From an uncultured Prevotella sp. (lineage in GTDB: Bacteria; Bacteroidota; Bacteroidia; Bacteroidales; Bacteroidaceae), in assembly GCA_900540885.1 (NCBI GenBank), contig UQHJ01000062.1, forward strand, positions 1 to 13,858: a stretch of 13,858 nt of DNA, read 5' to 3'. This document shows positions 8,401-13,858 of the stretch, in pieces (positions within the stretch are counted from its first letter, which is position 1; each line of letters begins with the position of its first letter). The notes beneath the pieces are model-generated. The model was not told the DNA's origin and searched no databases. It was given only the letters and a program-made list of their open reading frames with translations. The translations under genes and the position numbers were made by a program.

Positions 8401-8888
8401 TCGGTTTTCGAACCGCCTCCGTAACTAATAATGGCATTTCCGCTCAGATTGCTTTGGTGCAACTGAGTGGTGCCTGAGTTGACAATGTAATAATCGGCTT
8501 TATTGGCTATTTCAGTAGCCGTCCAACCTAAAGAGGGGTGTGTTGTAACGGCTACAAAGGCTTTGTCTTTGGCTGCATTTGTCAACACCTCTACATGAGC
8601 GGGGTCGATGTAATTGCCACTTTTGCTTACGATACTAAATGTGCCGTCGCCATTGTTCTCAAATCGCCACAACATATTGTCTGTGGGCGATGTCGAGGTA
8701 GTGCCTGTAAACTTTGCGCCTGTGCCGTTATCAGTTAAGTAACGGTTGCCACGTTCAGCTAAAATACGGAACCACAATGGGTGTTCGGCCGTTGAGGTCA
8801 CCACCTTGTCGGCCCATGCCTGCTGAGCTACGCCACAGCCTAAAAAGGCAAGAGTAGCAAGCAGACCTTTTGAGTAGTTTCGTTTCAT
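5433..8888 (-). CDS. Secreted multidomain exo-alpha-sialidase (GH33, BNR repeats)
   Basis: A 1151-residue secreted sialidase that should release terminal sialic acid from host glycans. A signal peptide (about 1-26, ending AWA) is followed by two ricin/lectin-like beta-rich modules (about 30-180 and 240-375) and a BNR-associated N-terminal domain (about 385-535). The GH33 propeller spans about 545-895. It has the RIP motif (YWRIP, Arg552) and five Asp-boxes (SDDNGATW 598, STDGGDTW 666, SDDEGNTW 738, STDGGVTW 784, SFDDGKSW 835). The catalytic set appears complete by family pattern: Arg552, Arg774, Arg827, acid/base Asp586, Glu758 and Tyr855. A helical linker (about 900-965), a third lectin-like module (about 985-1105) and a C-terminal tail with YYDLQGRRV resembling a type IX secretion sorting signal follow. 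It lies 41 bp downstream of floA and is probably co-transcribed, as I find no promoter in the gap. No sialic acid uptake or catabolism genes are in the window. Confidence 0.95.
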   Translation of the reverse strand: MKRNYSKGLLATLAFLGCGVAQQAWADKVVTSTAEHPLWFRILAERGNRYLTDNGTGAKFTGTTSTSPTDNMLWRFENNGDGTFSIVSKSGNYIDPAHVEVLTNAAKDKAFVAVTTHPSLGWTATEIANKADYYIVNSGTTQLHQSNLSGNAIISYGGGSKTDDEGCRFTFTDITRATITSDSKKTAYDELASYNVGNQPGAYSYEAYNAYLQVILSSTSTDAEVTAAKTTFLASKINTVEAGKTYYIISGPSVPYCQGKYVYCNESEGWPLWGNKQLSSAYGWTFVDAGEGKFYLQNYKTKEYIEPTTEGYGQNGTRTSKTAKTKYTVTSLGEGAFNIIPEGKNPLHAQHDNSCLVTWAGGLNTASAWHLQEVPEADKTTPALFGATAYPGTQTYAPGQQGQVLIKFVANATIGWTSDAFTANSVTLDLGATNAADLENIQVFTSKNDDFIINGQRNATLVGKTETVTSNTVKVDFTEGVPVTATTTFYVTADIKSDAKVGNKFDVAITGLTYNTDKTATITSGNPEGQGVIYKVQSAPFQPYDLGSHYWRIPAMVVLHHQKGENASKNGRVVTMADNRFDHNGDLPSHIDVYERHSDDNGATWSTHKMVVGTDADHALVGGGHGFGDVSLVECASGKIVAIMVGGPGYFGSTPSNPIVPTIITSTDGGDTWSTPRTLTDELYNTTYKEGAVQGSFAGSGRGLMLQRQKNEQLNGRIMFAMSHRFGKNNVQEYIIYSDDEGNTWKFSTQSAYSGGDESKLVELADGTVMISVRQGGQRGYNKSTDGGVTWGTQAKWADISGCACNADILYVNKHVMLHSYPNNGSRKNLTIKASFDDGKSWSNPYVVCAPGASYSTMDVTKDGDIAIFYEDNACSTGFVLNYVVLPTSFIYEGNLSQEAFKSVQASAQVILDKGAGYETIETAKAGEFSKASVDALKSLLPTAEELAKMSDDEIDALCPRVEAAIAAALSTTCIVDGQSNETTYTISTFEDINSTAPKYIEKNATAVDNTTYEWRLVPSTTLGQVYIQGKDESNYLTRSGNALAVATTPQPWNIVKGDGQYWHFKSTVNAGSYLVVNLTNGTFNYWGNTAGNATWSTKFVLNAVGTITAIDGVDVVTPAEPTRYYDLQGRRVMNPTKGIFITNTGRKVIK

Positions 8889-8929
8889 TGTGTAAAAAAG
8901 AAATTGTTATTGATTTAGGTATATTTAGA

Positions 8930-9925
8930 TTACTTCTTATTTAAGAGCGAGTTAGGGTCGAACTTCGAAATGGCATCACGCATGGCGGTATCGCCCTTTA
9001 AGTTCTCGAGTTTGTAATAGTCCATAAAGCCCATGTTGCCTTCGCGCAAGGCTTGTGCCAATGCCTTGGGCACTTCTGCCTCGGCTTGGATTACTTCGGC
9101 CCGCGCTTGCTGGGCCTTGGCACGCATCTCTTGCTCTTGGGCCACGGCCATGGCACGGCGCTCTTCGGCTTTGGCCTGTGCAATGTTTTTGTCGGCATTG
9201 GCTTGGTCCATCTGGAGGGTGGCGCCAATGTTCTTACCTACGTCGATGTCAGCGATATCGATAGATAGAATTTCGTAGGCCGTACCTGCGTCCAAGCCCT
9301 TTGAGAGGACGAGTTTGGAGATAGAGTCCGGATTTTCGAGTACTTGTTCGTGCGTCTCAGCCGAACCGATGCTTGACACGATGCCTTCACCTACGCGGGC
9401 TAAGATCGTATCTTCGCCTGCACCACCTACCAATTGGTGAATGTTGGCACGCACTGTTACGCGGGCTTTGGCGATGAGTTGAATGCCGTTCTTGGCGACA
9501 GCGGCTACAGGAGGTGTATCGATTACTTTGGGGTTGACACTGGTCTGTACAGCTTCAAACACATCTCGACCAGCGAGGTCGATAGCAGTGGCCTTTTCGA
9601 ATGACAGGTCGATGTTGGCTTTTGAGGCGGATACCAAGGCGTGTACGACGCGCTGCACGTGACCACCGGTCATGAAATGGGCTTCCAGATTGTCGCGCGT
9701 CACAGTGCGCAGCCCTGCCTTATGGGCCTCTATCAAGCTCGGAACAATGACACTGGGCGGTACATTACGTATGCGCATCAAGAAGAGTTGTATTAACGAT
9801 ATCTTAACGCCTGACACTTTGGCACTGAGCCAAAGAAAGAAGGGGACGAAATGAAAGAAGATACTTACCAGTACGATAGCTGCAAAGGCTATGATACTTA
9901 AGAAAACAGGATCGTAAAATTCCAT
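8930..9925 (-). CDS. floA: Flotillin-like membrane protein FloA
   Basis: A 331-residue flotillin-like protein (FloA/YqfA, formerly UPF0365) that organises functional membrane microdomains. An N-terminal hydrophobic hairpin (about 8-33, containing the FHFVPFFLW turn) anchors it in the inner membrane. The conserved signature MRIRNVPPSVIV (about 50-61) follows, then the PHB/SPFH-like region (about 65-230, with ATAIDLAGRDVFEAV and ILSIDIADIDVGKNIGA). An Ala/Glu/Gln-rich coiled coil (about 235-295, QANADKNIAQAKAEERRAMA) probably drives oligomerisation. Length is normal for the family. In many bacteria floA follows an nfeD-type gene; here the upstream side is gene-free, so the gene appears unpartnered. 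The start at 9925 is the only ATG before the membrane segment. A likely promoter is at 9965-9972. Confidence 0.96.
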   Translation of the reverse strand: MEFYDPVFLSIIAFAAIVLVSIFFHFVPFFLWLSAKVSGVKISLIQLFLMRIRNVPPSVIVPSLIEAHKAGLRTVTRDNLEAHFMTGGHVQRVVHALVSASKANIDLSFEKATAIDLAGRDVFEAVQTSVNPKVIDTPPVAAVAKNGIQLIAKARVTVRANIHQLVGGAGEDTILARVGEGIVSSIGSAETHEQVLENPDSISKLVLSKGLDAGTAYEILSIDIADIDVGKNIGATLQMDQANADKNIAQAKAEERRAMAVAQEQEMRAKAQQARAEVIQAEAEVPKALAQALREGNMGFMDYYKLENLKGDTAMRDAISKFDPNSLLNKK

Positions 9926-9964
9926 AGTGTTCTTAGATTAATTTTAAAAAAGGATTTCAAGTCG

Positions 9965-9972
9965 CAAATATA
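9965..9972 (-). promoter_or_regulatory. Candidate floA promoter -7 box (TATATTTG)
   Basis: Minus-strand TATATTTG is a full match to the Bacteroidetes TAnnTTTG -7 element, 39 bp upstream of the floA ATG in an AT-rich stretch. The -33 side lacks a clear TTTG at normal spacing, having a T-run instead. It would drive floA and probably the sialidase gene. Confidence 0.5.
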
Positions 9973-10050
9973 CACATTATATAATAGGTGTAAAAAACAC
10001 GTACACAAGTTTAATATAAAAGTATGTTGTATAACATTATAAAGAGATGA

Positions 10051-10360
10051 GGCTTGGGGAGGGCGCAGTCTCACCTGGGGGGAAGCAGTCTCACCTGGGG
10101 GGACACAATCTCACCTGGGAAGGGCGCAGTCTCACCTGGGGGCGACGCAATCTCACCTGGGGGCGACGCGTCCCCGCGTCGGCATTTGCTTGACAAGGCT
10201 CGATGCCTTGGCAAGCAAATACAAAACGCGTTCCACTCTCATCATTGTATTGCCAAGTTGGGGCATCGAGCCCCAACTTGACAATACCGACGCGGGGACG
10301 CGTCGCCCCCAGGTGAGATTGCGTCGCCCCCAGGTGAGGACGCATTCCCCCTAGGTAAGG
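10051..10360. repeat. Nested palindrome with tandem arms, RAYT-associated family, copy 2
   Basis: The core resembles copy 1: a GC-rich outer stem, hairpin 1 (10184-10199 with 10205-10220, loop TCGAT) and hairpin 2 (10249-10264 with 10270-10285, loop ATCGA), separated by a 28-nt spacer of unrelated sequence. The perfect outer inverted repeat is 52 bp (10131-10182 with 10287-10338). The arms are tandem 20-21-bp units around CTCACCTGGGGGCGACGC: five on the left (TCACCTGG at 10071, 10091, 10111, 10132, 10153) and three on the right (AGGT at 10311, 10332, 10353). The block lies between the divergent floA and DUF3575 transcription units. Open frames across it only translate the repeat. Confidence 0.95.
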
Positions 10361-10438
10361 ATACATTGTCACTAATGAATACGTATATCATTGATTATCA
10401 ACACTTTTAAAATCGGGGGGGGTAATTTCGTCCACATC

Positions 10439-10593
10439 AAGTTTACACTACTAAATTGTAGCCATTACAAAAAGGAGAAAAACTGTCATTTTTTTCTTTA
10501 GTTTTCATTTGTTTGAAAAAAAAATTTATAGCTTTGCACCCAAAATGGTTAATAAAAGTTAGGTAACAGAATAAAAACGCAAAGTGTAAACTT
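10439..10593. repeat. 11-bp inverted repeat flanking the pilus-type promoter
   Basis: AAGTTTACACT at 10439-10449 and its exact reverse complement AGTGTAAACTT at 10583-10593 bracket a 133-bp AT-rich segment that contains a consensus promoter. The arrangement is that of an invertible promoter as known from Bacteroidales surface loci, though the arms are shorter than the usual ones. No invertase gene is in the window. Chance occurrence cannot be excluded in AT-rich DNA. Confidence 0.5.
10508..10536 (+). promoter_or_regulatory. Consensus Bacteroidetes promoter for the DUF3575 operon
   Basis: TTTG at 10508-10511 (-33) and TAGCTTTG at 10529-10536 (-7, full match to TAnnTTTG) are separated by 17 nt containing an A-run. 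Transcription would start near 10540-10545 and read toward the DUF3575 gene. This is the best promoter in the window. The predicted leader is about 250 nt. Confidence 0.75.
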
Positions 10594-10792
10594 ACGTTGA
10601 CAAATTCTGACCATAAAACAACAAGTAAACGCAACTAAGCACGAAACACACTTTATAACAAAGTACACACAAGCACGACTATATAGCAGAGCCGCACATC
10701 ATTCTAAATGCACAATAACTATCATACAGCTGTTGCCAACCTTTACTGAAGAACGACTCTTCAACTAAAAACATTCAAGACTAACAATAGAT
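10594..10792 (+). other. Long untranslated leader of the DUF3575 gene
   Basis: About 200 bp between the inverted repeat and the start codon hold no gene. The stretch is AC-rich with little strong structure: a weak ACTTT/AAAGT hairpin (10650-10664) and a TGAAGA/TCTTCA hairpin (10747-10763, loop ACGAC). No known riboswitch is recognised and no Shine-Dalgarno sequence precedes the ATG. Confidence 0.5.
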
Positions 10793-11395
10793 ATGAACCT
10801 TCGTTCTTGCTACGGCAAAAGTACAGCCTTGTTGCTATTGACTTTCGTCATTAGTCTCAACACAATGGCACAACGCGTAGCCGTAAAAACAAACTTACTT
10901 TACGACGCCACACTCACGCCTAACGTGGGGGTTGAATTGGGCATGGGCCGCAAACATACGTTGCAAGGCTTCTATAGCCTCAACCTTTGGAAGAAGCCCC
11001 TCGGCGACCACCGTCAGTGGAAACACTGGCAAGCAGGATTGGAATACCGTTGGTGGCCTTGCTCTAAGTTTAACGGCCACTTCGTAGGCGTTCACGCTAT
11101 GGGAGGCGAATTTAACTTTGCTGCCTTGAAGCACTTCAAACTTCCCTTTTATAATTGGCCATCCGACCTCAACACGATGCGCTACGAGGGTTGGAACGCA
11201 GGTGGGGGCGTAACGTATGGTTACCAGTGGATTTTGAGTCGTCATTGGAACCTTGAAGCGTCCATCGGTGCGGGTTACCAATATATTCATTATAAGAAGT
11301 ACCCCTGTGCTGAATGTGGCTCGAAACTTGAAGACGGACACAAGCACTATTTCGGATTTGATAAATTAGCACTGAGCGTGCTGTACGTTTTTTAG
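10793..11395 (+). CDS. DUF3575 outer-membrane-type protein, pilus-locus associated
   Basis: A 200-residue exported protein with a signal peptide (about 1-26, ending NTMAQ) and a mature part matching DUF3575: RVAVKTNLLYDATLTPNVGVELGMGRKHTLQGFYSLNLW, then HWQAGLEYRWWPCSKFNGHFVGVHAMGGEFN. Alternating polar and aromatic residues, Gly-rich turns and a C-terminal Phe (LSVLYVF) fit a small outer-membrane beta-barrel. In Bacteroidales, DUF3575 genes often stand at the head of type V (FimA/Mfa-like) fimbrial operons, next to a DUF3868 gene, as here. Two cysteines near the end (CAEC) may form a disulfide. It has a strong consensus promoter with a long leader, possibly invertible. The next gene starts 171 bp downstream. 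Precise role is unknown; assembly or anchoring is inference from context. Confidence 0.88.
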   Translation: MNLRSCYGKSTALLLLTFVISLNTMAQRVAVKTNLLYDATLTPNVGVELGMGRKHTLQGFYSLNLWKKPLGDHRQWKHWQAGLEYRWWPCSKFNGHFVGVHAMGGEFNFAALKHFKLPFYNWPSDLNTMRYEGWNAGGGVTYGYQWILSRHWNLEASIGAGYQYIHYKKYPCAECGSKLEDGHKHYFGFDKLALSVLYVF

Positions 11396-11495
11396 TTGAC
11401 GAGTTGACAGGTAAGCCTTGAACCGCAATTTGCAGATTTGAGGTTTAAATATAATCTTCGTCAGAAAAGTTTAGACGACTTCATTACCAAGAAAC

Positions 11496-11566
11496 ACAGC
11501 AAACAAAGGCAACAATTTGCACATTCACACATTTGCACATTTGCACATTTATCAAGCATTAGCACA
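11496..11566 (+). repeat. Diverged single copy of the octamer repeat before a start codon
   Basis: This matches the unit of the 2106-2326 array: CAGCAAA, AAAGGCAACAATTTGCACATT, then octamers (GCACATTC, ACACATTT, GCACATTT, GCACATTT), then ATCAAGCATT resembling AACCAAGCATT of the array. It ends exactly at the ATG of the following gene at 11567. The spacing to the start codon is similar to that at the DUF3108 gene. Confidence 0.85.
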
Positions 11567-12967
11567 ATGTTTATAAAGAACACAATATATATATTATTGG
11601 CTACAGCGACTTTGAGCGTGTCTCAAGCCACTGCGCAACAAGTGCGCGGCCTTTCGGCCAAACCTGCCGGCAGCAACAACTTTGTGGTGAGCTGGCAAAT
11701 GGTGATGGACAGCCTTCGGGTGCGTCCTAACCAAACGTTGGTGTTTACACCCGTCATTGAGGACGGCAAGGGCCACACTCAGGTGATGCGTTCGCTCATC
11801 GTCAATGGGCGCAAGCAACATTACGTTTACCTTCGCAATGGAGGCAACCCTAACTATCCTGAAGCTACGGAAATGCAGCGTCACAACGGACAGCCGCAGT
11901 CGTACAACTATCGCGAAGTGATAGCCCAAGAGCCTTGGATGAAAGAGGCTTCGGTGCGTATCAATACCGACACGTGTGGTTGTGGCAACCTCATGGGCCG
12001 CAACGTGGGCACTCCCGTTGAGGTCAATCCACATTGGGAACGGAAGTGTGCCTTGGCTTATGTCACACCTACCGTTGAGGGCGACGACCCTGTGCTTTCA
12101 TTGCAAGGCAAGGCCTACCTCGACTTCCCCGTCAACCGCACGGAGTTGCACCCCGACTATCACAACAACCCTGCGGAGTTGCATAAGATTATGGCTACAA
12201 TCGACACGGTGCGCAACAATCCGAAGGTAACGATTACTTCTATCAGCATTCATGGTTACGCCTCACCCGAAGGCCCTTACGACAACAATATTCGCCTCGC
12301 TAAAGGCCGCGCTGCAACGCTGAAGGATTACGTGGAGCGTCAGTATGACATTCCTTCATCTGTCTATCACGTACAGTCTACGCCTGAGGATTGGGCTGGA
12401 CTGGAGGCTTACCTCACGAAGAGCAACATGCCCGAACGCGATGCCTTGCTCGAGATTGTTCACTCCGACCTCGAACCTGACACGAAGGACCACACGCTCA
12501 AGGCGCGCTATCCTGAGGCATACAATATTATATTGAGTGCTTGCTACCCTTATCTCCGCCACTCTGACTACGAGGTGAAGTACAAGATTCGCCCGATGAC
12601 GGACCAAGAGGCTGCACAGCTCATCGATACGGAACCGCGTTTGCTCTCACTCACCAAGATGTGTCGCATCGCACGCCTCTACGAAGTGGGGAGTGATGAT
12701 TATAATAAGGTAATTCTCACCGCAGCCAATGTCTACCCCACTGACACAACGGCAAATGTCAATGCGGCGAACGTAATGATTCGCAAGGGTGATCTCATCA
12801 CCGCTAAAGAATACCTCAAGCGTGCGGGCAACACGCCAGAGGCCAACAACGCATTGGGCATCATTGCCCTCACCGAGATGCGCTACGACGATGCTCGCTC
12901 TCTCTTCACCCAAGCTGCCCAGGCGGGCTGCCAAGAGGCAAAGAAGAATCTGGAATTGATGCAGTAG
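11567..12967 (+). CDS. DUF3868 / OmpA-like / TPR envelope protein, pilus-locus associated
   Basis: A 466-residue exported protein. The signal peptide is about residues 1-24 (ends ATAQ). Residues about 25-95 fit DUF3868 (VRGLSAKPAG to KQHYVYLRNGG). A CGCG cysteine pair lies near 137-140. Residues about 205-330 resemble an OmpA C-terminal peptidoglycan-binding fold (ITSISIHGYASPEGPYDNNIRLAKGRAATLKDYV near 224-256). The last 80 residues are TPR-like helices (ANVMIRKGDLITAKEYLKRAGNTPEANNALGIIALTE, then RYDDARSLFTQAAQAG). In Bacteroidales such proteins accompany DUF3575 proteins at fimbrial loci. Together they could anchor a pilus assembly apparatus to the wall (inference). The frame is open upstream to a TTG at 11438, but that part translates the octamer repeat, so the ATG at 11567 before the signal peptide is used. 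No fimbrillin gene follows within the window; a transposase does. Confidence 0.85.
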   Translation: MFIKNTIYILLATATLSVSQATAQQVRGLSAKPAGSNNFVVSWQMVMDSLRVRPNQTLVFTPVIEDGKGHTQVMRSLIVNGRKQHYVYLRNGGNPNYPEATEMQRHNGQPQSYNYREVIAQEPWMKEASVRINTDTCGCGNLMGRNVGTPVEVNPHWERKCALAYVTPTVEGDDPVLSLQGKAYLDFPVNRTELHPDYHNNPAELHKIMATIDTVRNNPKVTITSISIHGYASPEGPYDNNIRLAKGRAATLKDYVERQYDIPSSVYHVQSTPEDWAGLEAYLTKSNMPERDALLEIVHSDLEPDTKDHTLKARYPEAYNIILSACYPYLRHSDYEVKYKIRPMTDQEAAQLIDTEPRLLSLTKMCRIARLYEVGSDDYNKVILTAANVYPTDTTANVNAANVMIRKGDLITAKEYLKRAGNTPEANNALGIIALTEMRYDDARSLFTQAAQAGCQEAKKNLELMQ

Positions 12968-13016
12968 CGCCTCACCCCCTATTCCTATTACTAATTTCAC
13001 AAAAAAACTTAAGCCC

Positions 13017-13682
13017 ATGCCCCCTCTCATTCTGAGTGACAAAGCTCACATCACACAAGGTGACTTACCTCATTGGGATGACAAAAAGGCCATTTACTTT
13101 GCTACCTTTCGTTTGGCAGACTCTCTGCCCATCACTGCCATGAAGGAGTTTAGAGCTTGGGAGGAGGATAAGCTGGAATCGCTCAACCACGGCAACGTGG
13201 CCACTACCTCCTGGGAAGAATTTGAACGAGAAAGGCAAGACCTTATCGAAAAACTTTCTGACAAAGGTCATGGTGCGTGTATTCTTCAACGCCCCAACAT
13301 TAGACAAGTGGTAGAAGACACGCTGCTACATTACGACAAACTGCGTTATTGGGTACATTGCTTTGTCATTATGCCCAATCACGTACACGTGATGTTTGAA
13401 TGTGCTGAAGGTTATCAAATGCAAGAGATTCTTTCTGCATGGAAATCTTTCTCTGCACATCAGATTAACAAGATACTTCAACGCAAAGGGCCTATATGGC
13501 AAAAAGAGAGTTTCGACCGCATCATACGGAATAATAATCACTATGTCTGTGTGCTTAACTACATTGCAAAGAACCCTTTACGTTTGCCACCCCACACTTT
13601 CTCTGATTACTTTACAACAGGACGTCCTGACTTTAAAGTAGTTGAAAATCGTGTGAGGAAGTATTATGACAGCTTACACTGA
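13017..13682 (+). CDS. REP-associated tyrosine transposase (RAYT, Y1_Tnp family)
   Basis: A 221-residue HUH single-strand nuclease of the Y1 transposase superfamily. The N-terminal strand LPHWDDKKAIYFATFRLADSLP (about 17-38) is typical of RAYT proteins. The metal-binding HUH motif is MPNHVHVM, with His122 and His124. GPIWQKESFDRIIRN (158-172) precedes NYIAKNP, where Tyr182 is the likely nucleophile that forms the 5'-phosphotyrosine bond. The catalytic set looks intact, so the gene may be active. RAYTs bind and cut REP-type hairpins and are thought to spread them without moving themselves. A large palindrome of the family seen at 5140 and 10051 starts 10 bp after the stop, as in a REPtron. No tnpB or IS200-type ends are present. 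It lies 49 bp after the DUF3868/OmpA-like gene, same strand, with no clear promoter. Confidence 0.93.
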   Translation: MPPLILSDKAHITQGDLPHWDDKKAIYFATFRLADSLPITAMKEFRAWEEDKLESLNHGNVATTSWEEFERERQDLIEKLSDKGHGACILQRPNIRQVVEDTLLHYDKLRYWVHCFVIMPNHVHVMFECAEGYQMQEILSAWKSFSAHQINKILQRKGPIWQKESFDRIIRNNNHYVCVLNYIAKNPLRLPPHTFSDYFTTGRPDFKVVENRVRKYYDSLH

Positions 13683-13691
13683 CTGAGTCGA

Positions 13692-13858
13692 TGCAGGCTA
13701 ATCTGGGGGGCGCAGGCTCAATTGAAAGCAATGCAATCTCACCTGGGGGCGACGCGATCTCACCTGGGGGTACGCAATCTCACCTGGGGGCGACGCGTCC
13801 CCGCGTCGGCATTTGCTTGACAAGGCTCGATGCCTTGGCAAGCAAATACAAAACGCGC
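13692..13858. repeat. Nested palindrome copy 3, cut by the window end
   Basis: The left arm starts 10 bp after the RAYT stop. A degenerate unit (near 13694-13727) is followed by three clear 20-21-bp units (ACCTGG at 13741, 13762, 13782), then the GC-rich outer stem and hairpin 1 (13811-13826 with 13832-13847, loop TCGAT). Positions 13772-13857 are identical to 10145-10230, 86 bp, including the start of the spacer. The right half lies beyond the window. Confidence 0.93.

Noticed and set aside
10054..10372. Open frames on both strands across the GC-rich block, giving Gly/Pro/Ser-rich repeats
   Set aside because: They only translate the 20-21-bp tandem units and palindrome; there is no domain, signal or plausible start region.
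11438..11566. Upstream TTG start giving a 509-residue DUF3868 protein
   Set aside because: The 43 extra residues include the octamer repeat and precede a clear signal peptide starting at 11567.
13017..13682. IS200/IS605 insertion sequence
   Set aside because: The protein has RAYT-type extra sequence around the Y1 core, there is no tnpB, and the nearby palindromes exist elsewhere without the gene.

Overview
The window looks like a chromosomal segment of a Prevotella-like member of the Bacteroidales. The signs are: FloA-type flotillin, WG-repeat lipoprotein, DUF3108, DUF3575 and DUF3868/OmpA-like proteins; a sialidase ending in a Bacteroidetes-type C-terminal sorting tail (LQGRRV near the end); no clear Shine-Dalgarno sequences; and a promoter of the TTTG/TAnnTTTG type. 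The exact genus is inference.

Layout. 102-2024 (+) encodes a large Ig-like (Big_5) lipoprotein. A 76-bp tandem repeat built on a GCACATTT octamer follows, then a DUF3108 secreted protein (2345-3151, +). A perfect 50-bp inverted repeat separates it from a convergent WG-repeat lipoprotein (3307-4971, -). Next come a nested palindrome (5140-5333), a terminator, a multidomain GH33 sialidase (5433-8888, -) and floA (8930-9925, -), the last two probably co-transcribed. A long gene-free stretch (9926-10792) holds the floA promoter, a second and larger nested palindrome with tandem arms, and a consensus Bacteroidetes promoter flanked by an 11-bp inverted repeat. That promoter reads into a DUF3575 gene and a DUF3868/OmpA/TPR gene (10793-12967, +), a pair typical of the start of type V (FimA/Mfa-like) pilus loci. 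A REP-associated tyrosine transposase (RAYT, 13017-13682, +) follows directly, and the window ends inside a third copy of the nested palindrome.

The most interesting system is the RAYT together with a dispersed family of large nested palindromes. Copies at 5140-5333, 10051-10360 and 13692-13858 share a GC-rich outer stem and two inner hairpins. The sequence differences between two copies include paired, compensating changes that keep the hairpins paired, so the fold seems to be what is maintained. The outer arms carry a 20-21-bp tandem unit (around CTCACCTGGGGGCGACGC) that varies in copy number, and the palindrome at 3159-3290 uses a related unit. I read this as a Bacteroidetes REP/RAYT-like system with an unusual element architecture.

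Two other points: the DUF3575/DUF3868 promoter may be invertible (phase-variable), and a second unrelated repeat family (octamer GCACATTT) sits directly in front of the start codons of two secreted-protein genes.
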